5,864 bases of DNA from positions 1 through 5,864 of the forward strand of contig CAUEKH010000181.1 of the NCBI GenBank assembly GCA_959018155.1, read 5' to 3'. Both the position numbers and the translations under genes were made by a program. This DNA is from an uncultured Hungatella sp. GTDB taxonomy: Bacteria; Bacillota; Clostridia; Lachnospirales; Lachnospiraceae. Of this stretch, positions 1 to 5,545 are shown in pieces. How positions within the stretch are numbered: position 1 is the first letter of the stretch; each line of letters starts with the position of its first letter. The notes under the pieces are model-generated. The model did not search any database. It was not told the origin of the DNA and worked only from the letters and a program-made list of their open reading frames with translations.

Positions 1-107
1 CATTAAATGAAATTCTTTCTCAGGCGGGAAAACAGTTCGACCCGGAACTTGCCCCTATTTTTGTGAAGGCGGTTAAAGAAGGCAGGATAAAGCCGGCAGG
101 GGATTGA
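1..107 (+). CDS. C-terminal end of an HD-GYP-like (HD domain) protein, 5' truncated
   Basis: Only the last 34 codons are present; the first complete codon begins at base 3 and the stop is TGA 105-107. The visible peptide begins LNEILSQAGKQFDPELAPIF and continues with a short basic helix ending in PAGD. The pattern E-I-x-x-x-x-G-K-Q-F-D-P-E-L is the closing helix typical of HD-GYP domains, which hydrolyse cyclic di-GMP in signalling proteins, where a G-T-Q-F-D-P-E/x version is common. The metal-binding HD and GYP motifs would lie upstream of the window, so activity cannot be judged. Any sensor, receiver or GGDEF domain is likewise outside. It could instead be another HD-domain hydrolase sharing this tail. 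The reading frame is certain to the stop; the family call is good but rests on one short motif. Confidence 0.7.
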   Translation, partial: LNEILSQAGKQFDPELAPIFVKAVKEGRIKPAGD

Positions 108-122
108 ATGGATGCAGAGAAT

Positions 123-231
123 CAAGTGAACGGCGGGAAATGTAAGAACTGGCAGAAGCGCAAATAATCGGCAGGGAATGAAAGAACTGCCAGAGAATCA
201 AATAATCGGCAGGGAATGAAGGAACTGCCAG
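123..231. repeat. 38-nt tandem repeat, about 2.9 copies, each good copy with a small hairpin
   Basis: Copies start at 123, 161 and 199, exactly 38 nt apart. The 33-nt cores at 161-193 and 199-231 differ at one base; the core at 123-155 matches with about seven differences. The second and third cores each hold the inverted repeat GGCAG / CTGCC (170-174 with 187-191, and 208-212 with 225-229) around a 12-nt loop. The array fills the gap between the HD-GYP-like stop codon and the terminator, so it would lie in the 3' untranslated part of that transcript. No function is recognised. The grading from divergent to near-identical copies suggests growth by duplication. Confidence 0.85.
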
Positions 232-251
232 GATTTCAATAATAGTAAATG

Positions 252-301
252 AGCAGCCCGGTCTGCGCCAGATTTTTTCTGGCGTGGCCGGGCTGCTTTT
301 A
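252..301 (+). terminator. Rho-independent terminator after the HD-GYP-like gene
   Basis: A ten-base outer stem AGCAGCCCGG (252-261) pairs with CCGGGCTGCT (288-297). An inner stem CGCCAGA (266-272) pairs with TCTGGCG (278-284) around a T-rich loop. A short T run follows at 297-300. The long GC-rich stem isolates the upstream gene from the L,D-transpeptidase promoter. Confidence 0.9.
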
Positions 302-340
302 TCGTAATAAAAAAGTCATAAAATCTTACTATAAAATGGT

Positions 341-370
341 TGGACAGACTCCGGTGCTGTGCGTTATAAT
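341..370 (+). promoter_or_regulatory. Likely sigma-A promoter of the L,D-transpeptidase gene
   Basis: A perfect TATAAT -10 box lies at 365-370. A -35-like TGGACA at 341-346 is separated from it by 18 nt. The predicted start, near 377, leaves a leader of about 25 nt with a ribosome binding site (AGAGGTAGG, 388-396) five bases before the ATG at 402. The promoter lies downstream of the terminator at 252-301, so the gene appears to be its own transcription unit. Confidence 0.7.
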
Positions 371-401
371 AGGGAATACTATGGTAAAGAGGTAGGAATT
401 A

Positions 402-2249
402 ATGGAGAGAGAGAAACCACGCAGCAGAAAGAAAAAGCCGCTGGGAGTGAAGTTCTGGGCGGCTCTTGGAGGCTGTACGGTCGTAATAGCGGCCGCAGCG
501 ACAGCGATTATTTATATACAGGCAGGGAAACAGTACCGGACCGTATTTTTCCCCAATACAACGATCAATGGAATCGACGCTTCAGAGAAGACGGTGGATG
601 AAGTGAAAGAGCTTATCAGCGCCGGAATCGACGGGTACGTGCTGACCGTGAAGGAACGGGGAGAGCAGCAGGAGGAGATTAGCGGGGAGGCCGTGGGGCT
701 GGAGTCTGTATTTGACGGCAGTCTGGAAGAACTGCTGGCACAGCAGAACCCGATGGAATGGCTGAAGCATCGGAAGGAATCTCAGGAATTCGAGATTGCG
801 ACCATGATTCAGTATGATGCGGGGAAGCTGGAGAGTGTGATTGACGCAATGAAGTGCTTTGATGAATCCCTGGTTGAAGAACCGCAGGATGCTTATTTGT
901 CTGATTACGTGTCCGGCAGCGGATACAGTATCGTTCCGGCCGTGGAGGGCACCAGACTGGACAGGCAGAAGGTCAGAGACGGGATTGGCGAGGCGATCAT
1001 GAATCTGAAGGGAGAGATTTCTTTAGAGGAACTGGAAGCTTATGCGAAACCTGCGGTGACGGAGGACGACGAGGCGCTGATCAGCCGGATGGAGGCCTTA
1101 AATAAGCTTGTGAATACGACGGTTACCTATACCTTTGGCGATAAGAGGGAGGTGCTTAATGGCGACACCATCAAGGACTGGGTGGAAGTCGGCGGAGACG
1201 GCGGGGTCTATCTAAGCAGCGGAAAAGTCACGGAATATGTGCAGGATATGGCTGCAAGGCACGATACATATAACAGAGCCAAGACTTTGAAGACATCGTA
1301 CGGCCAGACTGTCAAGATCAAGGGAGGAAGCTATGGCTGGAGAATCGACCAGGCTGCGGAGGCGGATGAACTGGCTGCCATTATCCGGTCAGGGGAGAGC
1401 CAGACCAGGGAGCCTGTCTATAAGCAGAAGGCGGCCAGCCATGGTGAGAATGATTATGGGAATACGTATGTGGAGATCAACTTGACGGCACAGCATCTCT
1501 ATTACTATAAAGACGGAAAGCTTGTGGTGGATTCGGACTTCGTTTCGGGAAATGAATCGAAGGGCTGGGCTACTCCGGCAGGTGTTTATCCGCTGACTTA
1601 TAAGCAGAAGGATGCGGTTTTAAAGGGGGAAGATTACAAAACCCCGGTAGATTACTGGATGCCATTTAACGGGGGAATTGGACTGCACGATGCTACGTGG
1701 CGTTCCAGCTTCGGAGGGACGATCTACAAGACAGGGGGTTCCCATGGCTGCGTGAATCTGCCTCATTCCGTGGCACAGAAGATATTTGAGAATATATCGT
1801 CTGGCACGCCGGTGCTCTGCTACCACTTGGAGGGGACGGAGTCGAAGACGACATCGAATGCTTCGGGTAAGCCGAAGCCGGAGGAGACGACGGCACCGGA
1901 GACGAAAGCACCGGAGACGACGGCTGCGCCGGAACCGACGAAAGCGCCGGAGCCGACAAGTGCGCCGGAGCCGACGAAGGCACCGGAACCGACGAAGGCA
2001 CCGGAACCGACGAAGGCGCCGGAGCCAACGAAAGCGCCGGAACCGACGAAGGCGCCGGATCCATCGAATGGACCGGGACCAACGAAGGAACCGGAAACAC
2101 CGAATGGACCGGGACCGGCAGCTGGGCCGGAACCGACGAAGACGCCGGAGAATGCAGAGGCGGGAACGAAAGCCCCGGATGGTCCGGGAAAAGGCCCGGG
2201 CGTAACACCAGGAAGTAACGGGAATAAAGAAGTGGGACCGGGAGTGTAG
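402..2249 (+). CDS. Membrane-anchored L,D-transpeptidase (PG-binding + YkuD) with proline-rich C-terminal tail
   Basis: The 615-residue protein should form 3-3 (L,D) cross-links in peptidoglycan on the outer face of the membrane. A basic N-terminus (residues 3-12) precedes one membrane segment (about 18-39), giving an N-in, C-out anchor without a clear cleavage site. Residues about 45-330 look like two repeats of the PG_binding_4 (VanW-associated) type, for example Q137 to about 200 and about 230-325. The YkuD catalytic domain runs from about 356 to 475, with G-L-H429-D and the S447-H-G-C450-V-N452 signature; Cys450 is the expected nucleophile. Residues 476-615 form a Pro/Glu/Thr/Lys tail with PEPTKA hexapeptides, then a Gly/Pro end, and carry no sortase signal. 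Start: ATG 402 has a ribosome binding site and fits the promoter. The domain order is like that of Enterococcus Ldt(fm); the long tail after the catalytic domain is the unusual part. A carboxypeptidase or protein-attaching YkuD activity cannot be excluded. Confidence 0.93.
   Translation: MEREKPRSRKKKPLGVKFWAALGGCTVVIAAAATAIIYIQAGKQYRTVFFPNTTINGIDASEKTVDEVKELISAGIDGYVLTVKERGEQQEEISGEAVGLESVFDGSLEELLAQQNPMEWLKHRKESQEFEIATMIQYDAGKLESVIDAMKCFDESLVEEPQDAYLSDYVSGSGYSIVPAVEGTRLDRQKVRDGIGEAIMNLKGEISLEELEAYAKPAVTEDDEALISRMEALNKLVNTTVTYTFGDKREVLNGDTIKDWVEVGGDGGVYLSSGKVTEYVQDMAARHDTYNRAKTLKTSYGQTVKIKGGSYGWRIDQAAEADELAAIIRSGESQTREPVYKQKAASHGENDYGNTYVEINLTAQHLYYYKDGKLVVDSDFVSGNESKGWATPAGVYPLTYKQKDAVLKGEDYKTPVDYWMPFNGGIGLHDATWRSSFGGTIYKTGGSHGCVNLPHSVAQKIFENISSGTPVLCYHLEGTESKTTSNASGKPKPEETTAPETKAPETTAAPEPTKAPEPTSAPEPTKAPEPTKAPEPTKAPEPTKAPEPTKAPDPSNGPGPTKEPETPNGPGPAAGPEPTKTPENAEAGTKAPDGPGKGPGVTPGSNGNKEVGPGV
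1929..2054 (+). repeat. 18-nt in-frame tandem repeat encoding seven PEPTKA hexapeptides
   Basis: Seven consecutive 18-nt units begin at 1929, 1947, 1965, 1983, 2001, 2019 and 2037. They encode P-E-P-T-K-A, with one PEPTSA as unit 2. They differ mostly at third codon positions (GAA/GAG, AAA/AAG, GCA/GCG). Degenerate hexapeptides continue to about 2162 (PDPSNG, PGPTKE, PETPNG, PGPAAG, PEPTKT). Such Pro-rich, charged repeats are usually extended, and in Gram-positive surface proteins often act as wall-spanning or wall-binding stretches. Unit number is expected to vary by slippage. Confidence 0.95.
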
Positions 2250-2260
2250 AAAGAGGATTG

Positions 2261-2355
2261 GAATAAGCAGATAAAGGAATAAGCAGATAAAGGGAAAAGC
2301 AGATAAAGGGAAAAGTAGATAAAGGGTAAAGCAGATAAAGGAAAAGCAGATAAAG
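2261..2355. repeat. 16-bp tandem repeat, six copies, directly after the L,D-transpeptidase stop codon
   Basis: Five units of 16 nt begin at 2261, 2277, 2293, 2309 and 2325, and a sixth of 15 nt at 2341. The shared core is AAGCAGATAAAG preceded by GAAT, GGAA or GGTA; units 1 and 2 are identical. The top strand is purine-rich. The period is not a multiple of three and every unit contains TAA, so it is not decayed coding sequence of the upstream tail. The array lies between the stop codon (2249) and the terminator, so it would be transcribed in the 3' untranslated region. No function is recognised. Confidence 0.93.
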
Positions 2356-2396
2356 GATAGATCAGACAGTGTAAAAAGTAAATAAAAGAAAAGCAG

Positions 2397-2451
2397 GGCT
2401 GTGAAAGTGGGGCATATCAGGTTTAACTCTATTTTCACAGCCTCTTTTTTT
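2397..2451 (+). terminator. Rho-independent terminator of the L,D-transpeptidase gene
   Basis: GGCTGTGAAA (2397-2406) pairs with TTTCACAGCC (2433-2442), followed by TC and seven T bases (2445-2451). The loop of 26 nt is longer than usual, but the stem is perfect over ten pairs and the T run is strong. No gene converges from the right. Confidence 0.8.
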
Positions 2452-2542
2452 GAAACTCATCCCCATGGTCACCGGCTAAGCCGCCGTTCTGACTGACTTC
2501 CCGCCAGAAATTCCAGTCGAATACGCCATAATTATAAAGAGA
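2435..2542 (-). other. Reverse-strand open tract with protein-like composition, possible gene remnant or dispersed repeat
   Basis: Within the 378-nt gap between the L,D-transpeptidase and the AraC regulator, the reverse strand reads YGVFDWNFWREVSQNGG and on through LAGDHGDEFQ to a stop at 2435-2437. No ATG, GTG or TTG start is present in this frame before an upstream in-frame stop near 2595, and I see no ribosome binding site. The aromatic and acidic composition is more protein-like than chance AT-rich sequence, and the local GC content is higher than in the flanks. It may be the tail of a decayed gene, or part of an intergenic repeat that includes the terminator. I do not recognise a family. 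Confidence 0.25.
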
Positions 2543-2550
2543 TGAAATAT

Positions 2551-2579
2551 TTACGATTTTATAGTAAACTGTTAGTATT
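2551..2579 (+). promoter_or_regulatory. Possible promoter of the AraC-family regulator
   Basis: TTTACG (2551-2556) and TAGTAT (2574-2579) are separated by 17 nt. TG at 2571-2572 followed by one base gives an extended -10 (TGnTAGTAT). Both boxes match consensus at four of six positions. The leader would be about 40 nt, with the TGGAGG ribosome binding site (2617-2622) five bases before ATG 2628. It is the best candidate in the AT-rich stretch 2530-2600 but is not strong. Confidence 0.4.
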
Positions 2580-2627
2580 ACAGAAGGTCGGAATTACTTT
2601 TGCCGAATTGGAATCGTGGAGGCATGA

Positions 2628-3785
2628 ATGGAACACTATAAAAACTATTTAAAACGGCTGCACGCACTAAGCCAGATGGATATTTACTTAATCACAATGG
2701 AGAGGGAAGACGCCTGCCATTTTCAGAGGCATATGGAGGAAGGACAGAGGAAGGAACGGTGGAAGCAGGGGGTAAACCAATTCACGGATTACTTATTTGA
2801 ACGGAAAAAATCGGAAAATCTGGAGAATAAGACACTGATTGCCACGAAAAGGGACCTGACTTTTTTTTCAAAGTTCATCGAGTTGAACGGGGAAAGTTAT
2901 TTTCTCATCGTAGGGCCTTTCCACTTAAAAGGCGACAACAGCCGGTTTGTGGAAAAAGAATTGCGGCAGTATTCCATGGAAGAACTGGAGGGATTTTTGC
3001 CGCTGTTTTCGATGGTCGCAGAGCCGGCTGTGACTGCTTATGAAGTGAATTATGAGCGGCTGGAAGAGAAGGAACTTCTGACGCTGGAGGAAACAATCTG
3101 TTATAGCGACGATGTGGCAATTCTCAATAACGCAATGTTTGAAAAAAACTGCTCGACGGCTGTTAAAAATGGCGATATAGAATTCTTAAATGATTTGCAG
3201 GAGAAGAGGTTCTTTTCCGAGCCGGGACATTATGAGGTGGGAAATGGTCTCAGGAAGGAAAAGAATCTGACATTGGTGATGAATACACTCTCAAGCAGGG
3301 CTGCTGAGGAAGGCGGAGTGTCGGTCGTATACATCAGAAGTCTCTGCGCCGACTTTGCGGCTAAAATTGAGCGGGCGAAGGATATCGTTGAGTTGTATCA
3401 GCTGAGGCGTGAAATTCCTCAGATATACTGCAGAAAAGTAAGAGAAAACAGGCTGAATCGGTACGGAACCATTGTGAGAAGCTGTATTTCCTATATAGAA
3501 ACGCATCTGTCAGAGGAGATCCGCCTTAATCAGCTGGCGGAGTTTAGCAGCGTATCTTATGAGTATTTATCGAGGTTGATAAAAAAGGAATGCGGATGCA
3601 GCTTCGCGAGTCTGCTGAATGAAATACGAATCAGACGCGCACAGAGTTATCTCAGAACGGGACTGCCTGTGGCAGCGGCGGCAGAGAGGACCGGGTATAA
3701 AAGTACTGCTCACTTCTGCCATGTATTTAAAAATATGACGGGGATGACCACAACTGAATGGTGTAAAAGAAACTGTTCCAAATAA
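2628..3785 (+). CDS. AraC-family transcriptional regulator
   Basis: The 385-residue protein has a C-terminal AraC/XylS DNA-binding domain with two helix-turn-helix motifs at about 282-385. The first is around I-R-L-N-Q-L-A-E-F-S-S-V-S-Y-E-Y-L-S-R-L, the second around V-A-A-A-A-E-R-T-G-Y-K-S-T-A-H-F-C-H-V-F-K-N. Residues 1-270 are a sensor-like region without membrane segments. It contains R209-K-E-K-N213 and N219-T-L-S-S-R-A-A-E-E-G-G-V231, a combination I associate with a group of Firmicute AraC proteins controlling sugar or surface genes. The ligand cannot be read from sequence. The gene is on the same strand as the sulfatase and 132 nt before it, separated by a terminator, so it probably acts on that intervening control region. 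Start: ATG 2628 has TGGAGG five bases upstream; the ATG at 2624 is out of frame and stops after five codons. The family call is firm, the target is inferred. Confidence 0.93.
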   Translation: MEHYKNYLKRLHALSQMDIYLITMEREDACHFQRHMEEGQRKERWKQGVNQFTDYLFERKKSENLENKTLIATKRDLTFFSKFIELNGESYFLIVGPFHLKGDNSRFVEKELRQYSMEELEGFLPLFSMVAEPAVTAYEVNYERLEEKELLTLEETICYSDDVAILNNAMFEKNCSTAVKNGDIEFLNDLQEKRFFSEPGHYEVGNGLRKEKNLTLVMNTLSSRAAEEGGVSVVYIRSLCADFAAKIERAKDIVELYQLRREIPQIYCRKVRENRLNRYGTIVRSCISYIETHLSEEIRLNQLAEFSSVSYEYLSRLIKKECGCSFASLLNEIRIRRAQSYLRTGLPVAAAAERTGYKSTAHFCHVFKNMTGMTTTEWCKRNCSK

Positions 3786-3803
3786 AATGGAGCAGTTTTT
3801 TTG
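3771..3803 (+). terminator. Terminator of the AraC-family gene, stop codon inside the loop
   Basis: AACTGTTCCA (3771-3780) pairs with TGGAGCAGTT (3788-3797) with one G-T wobble, around a seven-base loop, followed by a T run to 3802. The last coding bases form the left arm and the TAA stop (3783-3785) lies in the loop, so a ribosome finishing translation would cover the hairpin. Confidence 0.85.
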
Positions 3804-3819
3804 TGTAAATTCACAAAAA
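3798..3819. promoter_or_regulatory. Perfect inverted repeat, possible operator (TGTG-N6-CACA type)
   Basis: TTTTTGTG (3798-3805) and CACAAAAA (3812-3819) are perfect inverted arms around TAAATT. The TGTG-N6-CACA core has the spacing of CRP/FNR-type sites. Its left arm shares the T run of the AraC-gene terminator and its right arm overlaps the first direct-repeat copy, so it may be a by-product of those elements. It is centred about 80 nt before the predicted sulfatase transcript start. Confidence 0.4.
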
Positions 3820-3834
3820 TACGTCAAAAATACG
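3814..3834 (+). promoter_or_regulatory. Candidate AraC-type operator: direct repeat CAAAAATACG x2, 11-bp spacing
   Basis: CAAAAATACG occurs at 3814-3823 and again at 3825-3834, identical and one helical turn apart. A weaker relative, TCAAAATGGGA, begins at 3844, about two turns after the second copy. AraC proteins bind with two helix-turn-helix motifs to adjacent major grooves, usually as direct repeats just upstream of -35. These copies fall at roughly -76 to -56 from the predicted start, which suits activation. Binding by the neighbouring regulator is inferred. Confidence 0.5.
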
Positions 3835-3845
3835 ATATTTATATC
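3834..3845. promoter_or_regulatory. Short palindrome GATATTTATATC
   Basis: Perfect five-base arms GATAT and ATATC surround TT, between the direct repeat and the promoter. It could be a further operator half-site pair or simply AT-rich promoter upstream sequence. Confidence 0.25.
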
Positions 3846-3856
3846 AAAATGGGACA

Positions 3857-3884
3857 ATGAAAATAAGAAAACAGTTTGTATAAT
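3857..3884 (+). promoter_or_regulatory. Promoter of the sulfatase-symporter unit
   Basis: A perfect TATAAT lies at 3879-3884. The best -35, ATGAAA (3857-3862, four of six), is 16 nt upstream. A good -10 with a poor -35 is typical of activator-dependent promoters and fits the direct repeats just upstream. Transcription would start near 3890, downstream of the in-frame ATG at 3876. Confidence 0.6.
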
Positions 3885-3904
3885 CATGGTATCAAAACAG
3901 AGAC

Positions 3905-3913
3905 GAGGGAGGG
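3905..3913 (+). promoter_or_regulatory. Ribosome binding site that decides the sulfatase start
   Basis: GAGGGAGGG ends four bases before ATG 3918. The longer in-frame start at 3876 overlaps the -10 box, has no ribosome binding site, and would lie upstream of the predicted transcript start, so 3918 is chosen. Confidence 0.85.
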
Positions 3914-3917
3914 AAAA

Positions 3918-5522
3918 ATGAAAAGACCTAATATTATTATTTTTAACCCGGATCAGATGCGGGCTGACAGTATGGGGCATTTAGGAAATCCGGCGGCTGT
4001 CACGCCATTTCTGGATGAATTCGCCAGAACAGAAGGCATTTCATTTAAAAATGCTTTTTGCCAGAACCCGGTCTGCGTTCCGAGCCGGTGCAGTTTTACG
4101 ACGGGGCTGTATCCCCATGTTCACGGGCATCGCACCATGAGTTACTTACTCAGAGAGGGGGAGAGCAGCCTGTTCAAAGAATTGAAGGATTCCGGATATT
4201 ACGTCTGGATGAATGCCAGAAATGATCTCATTGCCGGACAGATACCGGGGCTGCTTCATGAACACGCCACGGAAATCTATTACGGCGGAGAAGCGCCGGT
4301 CCCGCCGGGAACAGAGCGGGATCTTAAGGGGGAACCGGGCAGCAAAAACTACTATTCCATGTTTGGAGGCCGTTTGCTTTTAGATGAGCAGGGAAGAAAT
4401 TACGGTTCAGATGACGAAGATCTGGATGCTGCGATTGCATTTATCCGGAATCGGCCGGAGAACCAGCCGTTTTGCCTCTTTTTAGGCCTGCAGAATCCGC
4501 ATCCGCCCTATCAGGTGGAGGAACCCTACTATTCAGCGGTGGACCGCCAGAAAATGAAGCCGCGGATCAGACCTGAAAATGGAAAGGGAAAACCGAAAAT
4601 AGAAGCACTTATCCGGCAGAAACAGGGCCTTGCAGGCTACACGGAGGAAGACTGGAATGAACTTCGCGCGTGTTATCTTGGGATGTGCATGAAAGTGGAC
4701 GCCATGTTTGAAAGGCTGTGTCACGCACTGAAAGAAGCCGGGGAATACGACAATTCGGCAATCTTCTTTTTTTCCGATCATGGGGATTATACCGGAGATT
4801 ACGGATTGTCTGAGAAGGCACAGAATACCTTCGAGGACTGCCTGATGAATGTCCCGTTTCTTATCAAGCCTCCCTTCGGGGAGACGGTGGATCCGGGAAT
4901 TTCAGATGCCCTGGTAGAACTGGTGGATTTCTATGCGACTGCCATGGATTATGCCGGTGTGAGGCCGAATCACAGCCAGTTTGGCAGATCCCTGCGCAGC
5001 GTGGCAGGCAGCCGCCAGCTGGAAAACCGTAGCTTTGTCTGTGCGGAAGGAGGGCGCCTGGAAAATGAGATCCACTGTGACGAATTCCACGCAAACGGGC
5101 CGAACGGGACACCCGTCTTTTATCCCTACTGGCCGCGCCACTCTGCGCAGACGGATCCGGAGGCGCACGCAAAGGGGTATATGATCCGGACGAAATGCTG
5201 GAAGTACATTGCCAGAATTAATGGGGAAGATGAGTTCTATGATTTACTCCGCGACCCGGAGGAACTGGTAAATCAGGTGGACAATCGTGAATTTCAGCAG
5301 GAAAAAGAACAGCTGCGAAATCAGCTGATGATGTGGCTGATGAGAACCAGCGACGTGGTCCCGTATGACTACGATCAAAGATTCAGCCCGGAAATGACGT
5401 GGGCCAGGGTAAAACGGTATGTTCCGGAGGAATATGAAGAAGAGATACGTCAGAAAATCGCGGAAGGCGCCAATCATTTTGCCCTGATCGAGGAGTGTAG
5501 AAAACGGTTTCAAAAAAGATAA
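3918..5522 (+). CDS. Sulfatase (arylsulfatase / alkaline-phosphatase superfamily), Cys-type, cytoplasmic
   Basis: The 534-residue enzyme should hydrolyse a sulfate ester. The signature C53-V-P-S-R57-C-S-F-T-T-G63 fits C-x-P-S-R-x-x-x-x-T-G, where Cys53 must be converted to formylglycine; in anaerobes the radical-SAM maturase anSME does this, and none is encoded here. Metal and active-site candidates are D12-Q13 in F-N-P-D-Q-M-R, H195 in Q-N-P-H-P-P-Y, and D287-H288 in S-D-H-G-D-Y, with K300 in L-S-E-K. The C-terminal Y-D-L-L-R-D-P-E-E-L is the usual sulfatase closing motif. There is no signal peptide: the N-terminus MKRPNIIIFN is already the first core strand, so the enzyme is intracellular. 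Full length for the family. It is probably co-transcribed with the symporter 23 nt downstream. A phosphonate monoester hydrolase of the same superfamily is the main alternative. Substrate unknown. Confidence 0.92.
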   Translation: MKRPNIIIFNPDQMRADSMGHLGNPAAVTPFLDEFARTEGISFKNAFCQNPVCVPSRCSFTTGLYPHVHGHRTMSYLLREGESSLFKELKDSGYYVWMNARNDLIAGQIPGLLHEHATEIYYGGEAPVPPGTERDLKGEPGSKNYYSMFGGRLLLDEQGRNYGSDDEDLDAAIAFIRNRPENQPFCLFLGLQNPHPPYQVEEPYYSAVDRQKMKPRIRPENGKGKPKIEALIRQKQGLAGYTEEDWNELRACYLGMCMKVDAMFERLCHALKEAGEYDNSAIFFFSDHGDYTGDYGLSEKAQNTFEDCLMNVPFLIKPPFGETVDPGISDALVELVDFYATAMDYAGVRPNHSQFGRSLRSVAGSRQLENRSFVCAEGGRLENEIHCDEFHANGPNGTPVFYPYWPRHSAQTDPEAHAKGYMIRTKCWKYIARINGEDEFYDLLRDPEELVNQVDNREFQQEKEQLRNQLMMWLMRTSDVVPYDYDQRFSPEMTWARVKRYVPEEYEEEIRQKIAEGANHFALIEECRKRFQKR

Positions 5523-5545
5523 AATGTAAGAGGAGAGGTACTGTT

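Noticed and set aside
108..167. A 19-codon reading frame starting directly after the HD-GYP-like stop codon
   Set aside because: It lies in the repeat array, its composition follows the repeat, and it ends in the second copy; no ribosome binding site was found.
123..231. A CRISPR-like array
   Set aside because: The units are directly tandem with only 5-nt linkers and no spacers, and there are fewer than three good copies.
359..601. A short forward frame overlapping the L,D-transpeptidase start
   Set aside because: It begins inside the promoter region, has no ribosome binding site or recognisable content, and conflicts with the clear frame of the 615-residue protein.
1620..2438. Long reverse-strand and alternate-frame open frames rich in Arg, Pro or Ser over the L,D-transpeptidase tail
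   Set aside because: They are shadows of the 18-nt and 16-nt repeats, with low-complexity translations and no start signals.
2452..2627. A tRNA or small RNA gene in the gap
   Set aside because: I found no cloverleaf-like set of stems and no terminator before the AraC gene.
3876..3917. An earlier in-frame start for the sulfatase
   Set aside because: The ATG overlaps the -10 region and lacks a ribosome binding site; the added 14 residues do not resemble a signal peptide.
3786..3917. A riboswitch or other structured leader before the sulfatase
   Set aside because: The predicted leader is under 30 nt, too short for one, and the inverted repeats lie upstream of the transcript start.
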